DNA from: Anthostomella pinea
Lineage: Eukaryota; Ascomycota; Sordariomycetes; Xylariales; Xylariaceae
NCBI GenBank assembly: GCA_963556695.1
Contig: CAUWAG010000003.1
Span: 2,852,001-2,916,000 of the forward strand
Reading direction: 5' to 3'
Length of the DNA stretch: 64,000 nt
Positions 35,072 through 46,491 of the stretch are shown one piece after another. Both the position numbers and the translations under genes were made by a program. Position 1 is the stretch's first letter; each line of letters opens with the position of its first letter. A model generated the notes under the pieces. It saw nothing but the letters and a program-made list of their open reading frames with translations. It ran no database searches and was not told the origin of the DNA.

Positions 35072-36985
35072 CTAAGCCTCGGGCTTGTAAACGCCGTCCT
35101 TGCACAGCAGCACCATCTTCTTGAAGAAGCGTCTCCACTCGAGGGGGTCGCCCTTGAGCTTCACGAAGCGCACCTCGAGGAGCTCCTGCGACTCGGGCAG
35201 GTAGTACTTGTCGACCAGGATCTCTCCGTGCAGGCCTTGCTTTCGTTCGTCGACTGTCCTGACCTTCAGCGTCGAGACGTGGTCGCCCTGGCCGACGTAG
35301 GGCGGCGCTGCGGGCAGCGGGACATTGAGGTTGTGCAGGGCGTCGCTCAGCATCTGCACCAGGAGTTGTGGCGGCATGTGCGAGAAGAAGCGCGTGAACG
35401 AGTGCGCTGGGACGATGTCGCGGAAACGTCGTGCGCGCTGTGTCAGAGTCATGGGCACACCGGGAGTCTGGGAGAACTGGCTCATGGACGGCTCAACGGC
35501 TAATGCGTCGAAGAAGTTGGTCGATTGTGTGGCGGCTGGCGGCATCGAAGCATCTGCTCTGGATATAGGCTGCGTCGAAGAAACAGCGTGGGTGCCGAGA
35601 GAGCGCAGAGATGGCCGCTCCCAGTCGAAGAGGACATCGTTGATGGGGGTTTCGGGTTGTGTGGACGACATCTTGTAGTTCGTGTTGGTCGCTGGACCAC
35701 TGTCGATATCCATCGCGTCTTGCGATGGCTGTGATTGGCGTTGGGATGAAGGCGCCTGCTGGCTGAAGTCGATGCGGAGGTTTTCCAACATCTTCGTCGC
35801 CATATTCACAGGATCCGAGATCTGACCGTCCTCAGCCAGGAATCTGTTGTGACGCGTGTACCAAGGGTGCTGCCGTATTCGAGCAAAAGTGAATCGCTTA
35901 TTTGCCTCAATGTTCATCATACCCCTGAGTAATGAGAGCGCATCTGCCGGGATTCTTGCCCACAGGGCGTCTGTGCTCCGACCGTTCGTCTTTCTGTATT
36001 CTTGGAATTCCCAGCTCTGGTAAGTCGGCTCGTCCCATGGCGTGTTTCCTACAAGAAGAACGAACAATATGACACCACATGACCACATATCCACCAGTTC
36101 AGGAGCATATTTGGTCGCCTCAGCAATCTTTCGATCCGCTCTGCCACAGGCCAGCACCTCAGGAGCGATGTAAGGTGGACTGCCACACATTGTCGCGCTC
36201 AGTTTCTTCTGCCCCTTGTATTCGAACATGGTGGCCATGCCGAAGTCTGCAAGCTTCAGGTTTCCGCTTTCCGACATGAGGATGTTCTCGGGCTTCAGAT
36301 CACGATGCGCCACACCTTTCGAATGCATGAAGCTAACTCCACTGATGAGCTGCAGGAAGTAGAGGTGGGAAATGTCCTCGGTGACGCCCACATCAGCCTC
36401 GATCTTGTCAAAGAGGTCGCCTCCTTCGGCGAACTCCATGGCTATCCATCGCCAGACATGATCCTCGCCCGTTGCAAACCATTCAATCACGTTCGGATGC
36501 TGGCCGATATGTGAGTGTAGGGATACCTCCATGGCGATCTGTTTGGCCGATATACGGCCCTGCTTGACGGCATAGCCCTTGTGTATCAACTTGACGGCAA
36601 AGACAGGCGTCGGTGCATCCAGGGGTATTGCTTTTTTGATGCTAGATGTCGGTGAGCCAGCGAGAACTTGAACTGGTGAATGTTTGGGTAGATACTTACG
36701 ACGCATATGCACCTCTCCCTATCGTCTTGGACACAATCCGGAATGGCAGATCAACCGGAAGAGGATCGAGTTGAGACTGCCGCATCATGGTCAGCAACGA
36801 TGACCTTCAAGATGCTCCAACTGTGTGTGTGAGACTAGTGCATAATACACCCCCGTAAAAGGAAGAGAACGACAACCCAGTACCCTGTCAATGAATTCGA
36901 TGTAGAGTTGCTGCCCGTCACAAACATAGGTATATGCAAGGTGACTCGTGAAGGAATGGCAGGCAAAACGCGAAATACTTACCAT
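35072..36985 (-). CDS. CHK1: Checkpoint kinase Chk1
   Basis: Preferred model on the minus strand: exons 36985-36983 (the ATG alone), 36776-36700 and 36641-35072, 549 aa. The first intron has donor GTAAGTATTT, branch GCTGAC and acceptor GCGGCAG; the second has donor GTAAGTATC and acceptor TCTAG. The product then begins MSQLDPLPVDLPFRIVSK. A simpler model starts at ATG 36788 (MMRQSQLD), giving 552 aa. The Ser/Thr kinase domain has GRGAYA (P-loop), AVKLIHKG (Lys), HRDLKPEN, DFG and GSPPYIAPE, ending near HPWYTRHNRF. A linker with SQ sites follows (SSQRQSQPSQ, targets of ATR/Mec1-type kinases). The C-terminal ~160 residues form a KA1-like regulatory domain (FTRFFSHMPPQLLVQML, EWRRFFKKMVLLCKDGV). 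It acts in the nucleus in the DNA-damage checkpoint, delaying mitosis. Confidence 0.9.
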
Positions 36986-37854
36986 GTTGACCTGATGGAC
37001 GCGTTGATTCGCGCTGGCAACATTAATCAACGGTTGACGAGTTGAGACCGAACTGGATGTTTGCGTGTGAGCGTCAAGCCTCAACGGTCACGCGGCGACT
37101 TGGATTCATTGGCTGTGAATCGTTCCTGCCCCCTTCCAGGGCGTTCCGGGTAACCCCACAGACGCCTGGCCAGGGCTGTCTTAGCGCCCCCTCCCTATGT
37201 TGGACCCCTGTCTCTCCTGTTGCCGGGCAGAGATGGCGGCCCGAAGCAAACATTGATGAATGGCCCCAGCTTGTGATCGCGGTTGCCATAGGCCGGGCGG
37301 GGACAACGGGGACAACTGTCGATCGCTGCGAGTGTTGTGTTGTTCAATGTTTACACCATCCATCACTGCCAATTTTGACGAGGACATTGCATTCGTCCCC
37401 TGTGACTTCTTTGGTCTCTTTGATAACTCGAGTGTGCCTCCTCTTCCCAACTTCACAATCCCTAGAAATCATTAGATTGATAACAAACGGTTCGTATTAC
37501 CCAGCATTCCTCCACCGTCGTCCAACATACTTCTGTGGTGTGGCTATAGCTGTCTGACCGTGTATACATCGAATTGGGACTGCTGTCTGCTGGATTGGCT
37601 ATATCGAGTACGCAGTACGGTGTTATTTGTTCTGGGCCTTTCATCGCTGACAGACACTTTGCATTCCAGCTCGGCTCGCTTCTACTTTCTCTTTCACCTC
37701 GGTTCCAATTACGGTCCATCGCAACCCCGAATCCAGCCAACAGCCCGACAACAGCCTCGGACCGGGTCTTTGTCTCCCAATTTCCTTCGTCGGGTCTTTC
37801 GTTGGACGACATTTGCACGAGGTACAAGGGAACATCCATCCGATTGCCGTTACG
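36986..37854. promoter_or_regulatory. Shared divergent promoter of CHK1 and the UBE2C gene
   Basis: 869 bp separate the two start codons. An MCB element ACGCGT lies at 36999-37004, 14 bp before the CHK1 ATG, and TTCGCGC, resembling an E2F/SCB-type site, follows at 37008-37014. No gene is supported inside. Open frames here are leader or chance. Confidence 0.5.
36999..37004. promoter_or_regulatory. MCB (MluI cell-cycle box) candidate
   Basis: Perfect ACGCGT palindrome, known as the binding site of MBF (Swi6-type complexes) for G1/S transcription in fungi. It sits between CHK1 and the APC/C E2 gene. Function is inferred from position and sequence only. Confidence 0.4.
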
Positions 37855-38563
37855 ATGGACTACGCCATGGAGGACACGCAGAACGCAGCACCAGGCAGTG
37901 TGCAAGCCGCGAAGCTCGCCGGCACGCGCAAGGGCCCCGATGCGCAGAGCGTCACCAAGAGGTAAACCGGCTCCCAGTACTCCTCCGTCTTCATCATCGC
38001 AATCCAATCCAATGCGTTCCCGAAACAACCAAGCAAGCAAAACTGACTTTGACCCCCCGCAGATTACAAACGGAGCTGATGCAACTGATGACCTCCCCGG
38101 CCCCCGGCGTCTCGGCCTTCCCATCGGCGGACGGCAACCTGATGTCGTGGGCGGCGACGATCGAGGGACCCGACGACACGCCGTACGCGGGGCTGAACTT
38201 CAAGCTGGGGTTCGCGTTCCCGTCCAACTACCCCTACGCCCCGCCGACCGTCACGTTCAAGACGCCCATCTACCATCCCAACTTCGACTTTTCCGGACGA
38301 ATCTGCCTGGACATCCTGAAGGACAAGTGGACGGCTGCGTACAACATCCAGACGGTATTGTTGAGTTTGCAGAGTCTGCTTGGAGAGCCCAACAAGTTAG
38401 TTGTCCCCCTTCAACGGCCCCGTTTACTGTCTGTCACATGCCGATACTGACTGCCTGCAGCTCATCCCCCTTAAACGGCGAGGCAGCCGAGCTCTGGGAC
38501 AAGGACCCCGAGGAGTTCAAGCGGAAGGTCCTGGGCCGACACCGAGATGTAGATGATGACTGA
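37855..38563 (+). CDS. Ubiquitin-conjugating enzyme E2 C (UBE2C/UbcP4 type), 180 aa
   Basis: Exons 37855-37961, 38063-38395 and 38461-38563; donors GTAAACC and GTTAGTTG, acceptors CCGCAG and CTGCAG, all frame-consistent. The UBC fold is complete: TIEGPDDTPYAGLNFKL, FPSNYPYAPPTVTFKTPIYHPN, active Cys in GRICLDILKDKW, then YNIQTVLLSLQSLLGEPN and SSPLNGEAAELW. The combination ICLDILKDKWTAAYNIQT plus LLGEPN..SPLN is diagnostic for the UBE2C/Ubc11/UbcP4 group, which starts ubiquitin chains for the anaphase-promoting complex on cyclin B and securin. The N-terminal ~36-residue extension is poorly conserved, as usual. It is divergent from CHK1, so two mitosis-control genes share a promoter. Confidence 0.9.
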
Positions 38564-39278
38564 ACGAAAACTGTATAATAGAACTGGAATTCGTCGAGCA
38601 GCATCAATTGTTTCTATGGGGTTCAGGGTTTACCAGCAGCATTGGAGAACAGGAGTCGACGCCCTTCTATAGTCGGGCAGTTCCTCATTCAGGACTCGAA
38701 CCGGGTTGTTGCATTTGCGGATGGTTCGGCACGGGTGGAATAACTGTATGCGTCTTGTTGCACATTTCCAAGATGGGGTTTGCAGTAGCTTGCCTATCAA
38801 TGACATTGCCATGATCACTTCCATCGGCTTCGGCTTTTCTGTGTGACATCTTCGGGATACCAGCGGCTGTTCTTGTTAGCCATAGAACTGGACATAGACA
38901 AGCCCATCATCATAGACAAGCTCAGGAGGTCAGTACAATATCGGAAGAGAGGTTATGGCTGTGTCAAATTCGGGTTTGGAAAGTCCTCTGGCAGGAACCG
39001 AGTTGTCTCACATCGCCGCTTCACCTTTCCATAAACGTACGAAAAGGTATGACAGCATCGCAATATAGGTTCACCAGCCCCGAGTTGGACAAAGTCGTGC
39101 AAATGGGTGTTCACGCGTCTTGATTCATCGACCAGTGAAGCTAAAATCCATGAAGCCAGGAGGAACTCCGAAACCATGATGCCCTGCGTGAATCCGGCCG
39201 GTATCTTTCATCGTTCGTCACCGCGTACCAACCAACTTTCTTGTTGTTGTTTTTGCCCACACGCGCCCATACCCTACT
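38564..39278. other. Intergenic between convergent genes, nothing recognised
   Basis: 3' flanks of the E2 gene and of RPL31. A tRNA-like GACTCGAACCGGGTT near 38693 does not fold into a tRNA. Confidence 0.45.
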
Positions 39279-39839
39279 CTACTCCTCGACAATAGCCGTC
39301 ACGAGACCCTTGGGGTTCTTGACGTTGACGGCCTGGACGTAGCTGTAGAGCTTCTCCTTGGCGTCCTCCTCGTCGTTTCGTCTGCGGCTGATGCGGATGC
39401 GCATTCTGTACGGGACACCCTTGATACCGCATTCCCAGACCTTCTTGTTCAGTTGGGGGTCGACACGGACGTCGGTGGTTCCCTGCAACATCAAATGTTA
39501 GTACCGGAACGGGAGAGCGTAGTGGAATTGGGCGCGTGCTCGGGAATCGTGGTGTGCTCGGATTGTGCGGTGGTCGGGGGTCGTCGTACCATAGCGTGAG
39601 TCGCGAAAGCCTTGATCTCCTTGATGGCGCGGGGAGCTCTCTTCTTGAAGGAAACGCCGTGCAGCTGTTCAATCCGTCAGCGAATTGCCATTCTCTCCCC
39701 AATTCCCCGGTGCGCATCTGTTTTCTGATCGTGCGGGCGAACGTACTCTCTTGTGGAGGTGGATGGTGTACTCGCGGGCCACGACCTGATCGATGGCGGA
39801 CTTGCCGGCGGGCTTCTTTCCCTTGTTAGACGTCGACAT
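39279..39839 (-). CDS. RPL31: 60S ribosomal protein eL31
   Basis: Exons on the minus strand are 39839-39747, 39664-39590 and 39482-39279, giving 123 aa, the normal eL31 length. Splice signals: donors GTACGTTC and GTACGACG, acceptors GAACAG and TTGCAG; every junction is between codons. Family motifs: [58 protein letters not shown] and a C-terminus ending IVEE. It is a basic protein of the large subunit near the peptide exit tunnel. The promoter is shared with the divergent RAX1 gene. Confidence 0.96.
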
Positions 39840-40809
39840 CTTCTAATCGCGAGAACCTCAAGATCAGTATTTCCGTAGGCGGTGAGGCGGTTGTCGTGCG
39901 CGGGGAGTCTTACTGCGTGGGTGTCTGGTTGTCGAGGGATGGCGGGAGTGATGTTGAAAATTGGACTTGCGAAATCGAAAAAAACCTACAGAGTGTGGGA
40001 GACCAACCGAGCCACTCTTACGTTAGGGCAAGAAAGCAGGGGCAGGCGTGGCTCGTGCGGGGCTCTGTGGCTGACACCCCTGGACGTCCCTAACTCACAC
40101 TTGAAGACGGTGAGGAGGCATCACCTCTGGCAGTCAGCGTCATCCACTTGTTCAATCTACTGCGAACTACATAATCCATATCGAGAATAATATTATGATG
40201 CATTGATAAATTCAGTAGTCGTTTTGTAAATTCAAGCTATGCAGCCATGCTGGCGCAGAATGGTGAAGCAATACCTACCTAAGGCGGCTTGAGTCCTCCT
40301 CTATGGCGACTTTCAGTGTGCCATAACATAGTGTGGCTTACGCACATGGTTCTTGTCACCAGCCACAATGACTTCGCAAATGGGTCTGGTGGAACGTTGC
40401 TCCCCAGCCTCTATCCAATTTCAAGGTACGGGGGATTGTGATGGAGCTGTGTTTACCGCATCCAGGAAACTTGGAACCATTCAACTCGTATCGACGACTG
40501 CACTTCGACTTCATCCCATTCTGCGCCGTGCGCAATTCCATTCGCTTCAAGCCTCGACTCGCCTGCCAGCTGTTTACCAGTCGCACCTCGCAAACAAATT
40601 CTGGATCAATTGCCGACCCGACAACAACGAACACAAATACGTGGATAGCCGCTACCTCAGACCACTTCATTTCCTTTGCGCAACCACCAACTTGGATGAC
40701 AACAACCTCCGTGCATAAGAAGGCCAAGCTAGCACCATTGATTCGCCATCAACCAACCATTCTCCTCGTTTCCTGTCGTTTCCTCCTCTGATCTGCCAAA
40801 TCCTTCAAA
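39840..40809. promoter_or_regulatory. Divergent promoter and leader region between RPL31 and RAX1
   Basis: 970 bp between the two start codons. C/T-rich just before 40810. No further gene is supported, and open frames on both strands lack motifs. Confidence 0.4.
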
Positions 40810-42047
40810 ATGGCATTCGAAGGCCGCGAGCCGCCCGAGGACGCGGGCAGTCCGTCGCCAGTTCCTGACATGAATCGAAATCGATTGCCGACCCTTTTCG
40901 AAGTCCTGAGCAGGCGGACTCATCCTCCGGTGGATCTTTTCTCGTTCTACATATACATGCGCGACCAGCAGCGTTCGGTCGACTATCTTGATTTCTGGTA
41001 AGGGTTGCGATGCGCGCGTGGATGGAGGACACGCTGACAAGGCCCAGGCTCGATGTTGCCCAGCACATGTCTCTCTGTCGCCACTATGTACGCGAGCTTC
41101 GAAGATCAGTCCTGGTTGGTACACCCGATATCGAGAAGGAGGAATCGAAACGGTCGTCGAGGGCGTTGGAGGCCATGGGCGAGATGAGCCACGGACCTGC
41201 TGGACCATCGATGTATGCGAGCGACAAGGAACGGGAGCAGAATGCGCAGATGTCTGCATACCTACGAGATCAACCGGCGCCTGGGGGGATAGGGATGAAC
41301 GACTCTCCTGCGAGTAGTCAAGAGCGACGAGCGCGTGCTAGTACCCAGCTCAGCTCTAGTACTCCGCATAACATGACATCCAACTCGAACTCGCCATTCC
41401 ATTCCGTGGCTAGGGAAGATATCCGGGCGTCCGCCGAGAAGATCCTCTACACATTCCTACTCCCCGGAGCCGAACGAGAGATCACGCTACCCGGCTCCAT
41501 CACCACGGAGATCACGACCGCGATCGAGCAGGATGGACGTGATGACCCGGAAGTTTTCGACGTCGCTAAGGATTACGTCTTTCAGGCCATGGAACGAGAT
41601 GCATTCCCTGGTTTCCTGAGAGCCCGTGCCCTGGGCAACCTAATCCCGCCCACCATCATTGCCAGGCTGATCATCGGCCTCATTGCGATGTTTGGGGCTT
41701 TCTGGACAGCCTTCATCCTCATCTTTCTCAACTACCCCCGTCATACCCGGGCCTGGGTGAGTGTTACTCTCGGAAACAGTTGTTCATGCCGTGTCACTAA
41801 TGTATTGCAGGAGATATTGCCTTTCACGGTCGGTGTATACTTCCTGGCGTCGTACCAGTACTCGTTAGATCCGATCATGGCCCTGCTCGGCTTTACGGAA
41901 TACACACCCTTTAACTTCTCACGCATACGGGAACCGTACGTCCGCAAGCTTTTGGTCAAGCGCTCGGTAATGGTACTTGCCGCCACGGTACTGATAGATG
42001 CGGCATTCTGCGTGCTCTTCATCCTCGTGCCTGGCAAGAGACTCTGA
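40810..42047 (+). CDS. RAX1: Rax1-like protein with RGS domain and C-terminal membrane segments
   Basis: Exons 40810-40997, 41048-41756 and 41811-42047, 377 aa. Donors are GTAAGGGT and GTGAGTGT, acceptors GCCCAG and TTGCAG. Intron 2 is 54 nt and has no in-frame stop, so a retained form with 18 extra residues is possible. The RGS-like domain runs from LPTLFEVLSRRTHPPVDLFSFYIYM and LDFWLDVAQHM to YVFQAMERDAFPGFLRARALGNL, split by a Ser-rich insert (~80-160). Three C-terminal hydrophobic spans follow: IIARLIIGLIAMFGAFWTAF, LPFTVGVYFLASYQY and SVMVLAATVLIDAAFCVLFI. Yeast Rax1 marks bud sites at the cell cortex with Rax2; in filamentous fungi the family is tied to polarity and G-protein signalling. 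Confidence 0.83.
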
Positions 42048-43203
42048 AACAGCAACTGGGTTCCATTTCCGCTCAAGCGCTCTTGACATCTCACCCAATA
42101 CCGCCACACCCACCATCTTATGACGTCACGACCATTTCTTTTCCAGGAGTTCCCAGGCCGTATCGATCGCGCGAAAGACTACCTTGCTTTCTGAGTACTT
42201 TTCCAAGCCGACTACCTTGCTTTCTGAGTACTTTTCCAAGCCGTCATCGCGGAGGAGCATAATACGATACCACTACGACGCACTTAGTTCTCCCTGGCGA
42301 GCATGTTACCATTGGTGATTAAGCCAATGCCGAATCGCGCTGCATTTCCAGTAAAAGACAGGAGGACGGGAAGGGATGAGGAGGACTGTCTAATGCCACC
42401 ACTTGTTTTGAATTGACGGCAACACGAGTCTCTGTTTAAGGGTTTACCATGAGTACTTCTCGGCGTTGATTTTCGAGGCTTGGTGGACTGAGGGAGGACT
42501 TCCCGCGTGTGACGCAATATCATTTACCGCCCCTTTTTTGTACAATACGCATATACCCCGGGTGGGCAAGAGGGAGGCTTCTGCGGATACGTGCAATTGA
42601 TACCGTTTGGCGTGTTACCATTAACACCCAGCCCTCATAAGTCTCCGTGCGCGCCATGTTAATAGAATCCCAGATCACACGTGGAAATCAGGAAATGGAA
42701 TAACCATACAGGTATAACCATACAGGAATAAGCAGCTTTAGTTCGATAAGCCACTTCTAATGCTTATTCCATTGTGCTTATTCCGCTTCGATGAATATAC
42801 CGTTGCTTGATAGACGGGTGGTGTACGGTGACTCGTGTAAGTAACCATCACTGCGGACAAGCGCGTGTAGTTGTGGATCTGTTCTTTTGTTATATCGTGA
42901 AGAAGCATACTTTATGCCGTTGACCCGTGTCTCGTAAATCTTTAATGTCCAGACATAGAGAGCATTGGTCTGCTCTATCGATATGATGGTGACTGCTACC
43001 GGGGATACCACCATAGCCCGATCTCTTCCTGATGCTCTGAGACTATCCATGCCGCAGGGCATCGTTGATGGCCATTGATGTCGTCTCAAACTTCCCACCC
43101 ACGCCAGCATCAGAAGCAGAACTGACCAAAGTCAAGTTCATCCCTTCTTGAGCTGCTTGTCCAACTTATCTATCCCGCGAGTCAGCTTCCTGACGACCAC
43201 GTC
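42048..43203. other. Intergenic between convergent genes, contains a short tandem duplication
   Basis: 3' flanks of RAX1 and CSN7. Apart from the 33-bp duplication at 42177-42242 and a short direct repeat (ACCATACAGG) near 42707, nothing is recognised. Confidence 0.5.
42177..42242. repeat. Perfect 33-bp tandem duplication
   Basis: The unit beginning GACTACCTTGCTTTCTGAG and ending TTTTCCAAGCC occurs twice without mismatch, about 130 bp after the RAX1 stop codon. Lack of divergence suggests a recent event. Confidence 0.95.
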
Positions 43204-44220
43204 CTATAGCTTCCGCCGGCTGATCCGCTTCTTACCCGGACCGCCTGCAACGGCGCCGCTGCCGCCTCCCTCGCCATCGTCGGGCTCCTCCTCGTCCAAG
43301 TCCATGGCTTCGTCGTCGTCCTGGCCGGGCTCCAGACTGCCGCTGCCGCGCTTGCCGAACCGCTGCTGGCCCTGCTGCTGCATGTGCGTAATGGCGCGGT
43401 TGAGGATGCCGGCCTGGCCACGGGTGTGCGCGCCCTGCTGCTGCTGCTCTCCTCCTCTTCCGCCTCCTGCCCCACCGTTACCGCCACCACCGTTCTTCTC
43501 CGCGTCCATCAGCGCTGCCTGCGCCATGTCCCACGCCTTCTTGTCGGTGTGCCGGCGCGCGGCGTCCGCCCGGATGGCGGCGATTTGGGCATCTAGGTCT
43601 GCGAGCGTCGACGTGCAGCGCCCGGACCACGTCTGCAGCGAGCCGAGCATGGCGGGGATCGAGTCCGGCGCGAGGTCCCGCAGCGGCGACACGGACGACA
43701 CGTGCACGACGCCGTTGCGCGGGTCGAGCTGCGCCTCCAGCAGCCCCGCGTAGACGGCGCTGATGACGAGGTCCTCGACGGCGCGGGCGTCGTTGAGGTC
43801 CAGCTGCTGCTGCAGGGCGTAGTAGGTGAGGTTGTGCTGCGGGTCCCTGGCCAGCGTCAGGAGCGAGAGCTGGCGCAGCTTGAGGGTCTGGGCGGGGTTC
43901 AGGGGCGGCAGGTTTGGGGTCGAGGTGTAGTCGGCGTAGGTGCCGTGGGAGAATATTTCGAGCAGCTTGAGGTGCGGGGCGTAGTCGGGGGATTGAGATA
44001 AGGCCTGGATCTGGGGTGTTTGCAGCAGCTCGGCGAAGACGTAGGTATTTTGGTTGGATGTTGCTTGCGTGACGAGGTCGGCGGCTGCGCGGGGTGCGGA
44101 TGCTGACTTTGTGAGCGCTACGAAGGGCTTCGGTGGTGGTTTCTGGTTAGCGACTGATCATTCTACTGCTGTAAAGTGTGTGCTTACCTCCAAGGCGTTG
44201 AGGGCTTTTGTCTGCTCCAT
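43204..44220 (-). CDS. COP9 signalosome subunit 7 (PCI-domain protein)
   Basis: Exons on the minus strand are 44220-44188 and 44142-43204, 323 aa; donor GTAAGCAC, branch CGCTAAC and acceptor CAG right after it. The PCI domain covers about residues 15-190: SNQNTYVFAELLQTPQI, HLKLLEIFSHGTYADY, LKLRQLSLLTLA, LTYYALQQQLDLNDARAVEDL and VISAVYAGLLEAQLD. A helical stretch follows (LADLDAQIAAIRADAARRH), then a Gly/Gln-rich linker and an acidic-basic tail ending KKRISRRKL. CSN7 is a structural subunit of the complex that removes NEDD8 from cullins. In filamentous fungi the complex governs development and light responses. eIF3 and proteasome-lid PCI proteins are alternatives but fit less well. Confidence 0.85.
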
Positions 44221-46491
44221 TGTGGTTTGGCGCTGATGACGACGATGCCTCTGGTGTAGCTTCGGTTCAGCCTGGCCAAAAGCTCAAGGCTGAGGTTGGT
44301 GCTAAGCTTTGGATCGTCAGCCTCGCGGATGAACGAATGAAACGGCGGGAGGGATCTTCGTCGGGGAGGCCAGGGGGTCTTACGAGGTTGAAACACTTCG
44401 AAATGGTCTGCTAAACTGCGATTCGGCTTCTGGTTGAAGGGAGGAAAGCGACCGGGGGTTCTGGGGTTCTGCCGCCGTTTGATTCCAGAATCCAAGATGA
44501 GGCATTGGTGGGGTGGATGCCTGTGTCACAACTGTTTGAGCTCCGGCGTGTCCCAGACTGCCCCCCTAGCAGCTGCCCACTGCCCAGGCTAGCCAGGTAT
44601 CTCAACGTGGGGTAAAGCCCAGAAAGAGTTTAGTGCCCGTGCGGGACACTTTCAATTGTCTGTGTCGTCTCATCTTTCTTTCACTCGTGTTTCGTTTTGA
44701 CTTTCTATTCATCTCCAATGACTGCAACTGTCGAATACCTGCGTTCGACTTCAATGTATAGACAGTGCGAACAAACGATGATATGGCACCAAAGAAGACC
44801 ACTTGAGGATGAATCCCTCAAGGGCAGACGAGAGGAGTGGCGCCGCTTATCAACGTGTACAGTATCTGTTGACCAGTTCATGATCATTCACTGATCATTC
44901 ATCGGCTTCGTATCAGTCCCCATTTCGGTACCAGATGCGTCGACTTACCCCTTCATAACAGAGACCCACAACCCGATATCGTATTTGGAACACTATCATG
45001 GTGCAGTGAGGGCTGATGTGAGCTCGCAGCAATGACCATGCAGCAACATTGAATGGCCGTGCAGCATTCATTCCATGTCATTATTGCTATATGGAGTCTG
45101 ACCGACACGCGGGTATATCCATGAATAAATGTACCTTGTCGACCATCAAGATACTTACAAGCACACTGTTAGCTGCACACTTTAGGGGTCTTGATAGCCT
45201 CATTTACAAGGGTCACTCTAAGGGACTGTTGAGGGAGTGTTTAGACCATTGTGAGAGAGGCGATGGCGGTATATATATATACGAGCGTAGAAATATGAAA
45301 AGGTCGGCGTGGATTGAAAGAAATCCCTACCTGGCTGCGACGTTTTAGATGCCTGTCATGTATTCGCTCGGACGCCACCTAATAACATTATTTCAGGGAT
45401 AAACCTGTAGGTCGCTTCTGACAACCATCTCGCATCTGATAATCACCTGCACTTCACTGTTCGCTCTCCCCTATTCCAACCATTTTACCCGAAGAGCCAC
45501 GTTGTGTCTTTGAAAGATTGCTAAGCAGACATGATCGCGTCATAAGCTGACCTTTGATGCACACCTCACTCGATCTCTGACCTTCAGATGAAGTGTTCAG
45601 ATGAAGTGGCGCATTGATTACCGCCTTGGGGGCAAATATTGATTAGCCTCTGTCTGCATCCCGCGGGGTCAATCAGCCTGTCAGGATCACGGTCTCCGAC
45701 TCGAGCGCCAAAACTGTGTGACCGTGCCACATCCTCCTTGCCTGCTGTCAGGGGTGTGTGACGGGTGAAGGGTGACGGGCCTCAACATCTTGACGGAATG
45801 GATGTCTTGTCGCTGCGTGTTTCGTGGACTTCATCCGCGTGTCGGTTACGTGTCGGTGCGTTGGTTTGAAGGAGAAAGCACCAAGACAGTACCTACGTAG
45901 GATAGTAGTTAATCGCACAGTACGGAGCGCCCCCCACTTCCGCCCGGGCACCCGGTCCATCCAGTCTTCGCCAGCTGACAAACCACCAGATTCCCGAATG
46001 TGCAGGTGGCTTTGTGTTGGTCGCATCCCGGCTTCTATCGTTTTATCGGTCGACTGGACACTCGGGCTTGTCGCTTGTCAAGTCGCTTGTCTTACGACTC
46101 CTACCTGTTACGACCTCTCTGCCGCTCTCGTCAGCACACCCGGACACCCTGCATTGCATACCACCCTACACCTCCTTATTCATCTGGAGCATTAATAAAC
46201 TTGTCCGTCGCCCGCCGAAAAGAGCGAGCTGGCTTCCTCTTGCGTGGTCTTGGCCTCTTCTTACCTTCAACCCATCGCCTGCTTACCTTGCTCGTGACGG
46301 CCTGCTGCTCCTTGTCTTCCATTTCTACCGGTCTTATTTGCACAATAATACAATGCGGCCTATTGTATAGCCACACCAGCGCATACGCATACGCAATACT
46401 GTAAATACTTCCAGCGCCCGTGTCGTGCCTTTCAACCCCGCTGTCGCTGTCGCAATCACCCGATCGAGCCCCTGGGCCGACACCCGCCGCC
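44221..46491. other. 2.3-kb divergent promoter region, nothing else recognised
   Basis: Lies between CSN7 (minus) and the copper ATPase (plus). The last ~400 bp are C/T-rich, fitting a long leader for the ATPase. A short direct repeat TTCAGATGAAGTG occurs twice near 45586. No RNA gene or supported small gene is seen. Confidence 0.45.

Noticed and set aside
38685..38720. tRNA-like string GACTCGAACCGGGTT
   Set aside because: The stem bases around the loop do not pair and no acceptor stem is found.
43138..43203. Possible extra C-terminal exon of CSN7 (frame reading DVVVRKLTRGIDKLDKQLKKG)
   Set aside because: It would need a 32-nt intron (GTAAGAAG to CTATAG), too short for this organism, and the existing C-terminus KKRISRRKL fits the family.
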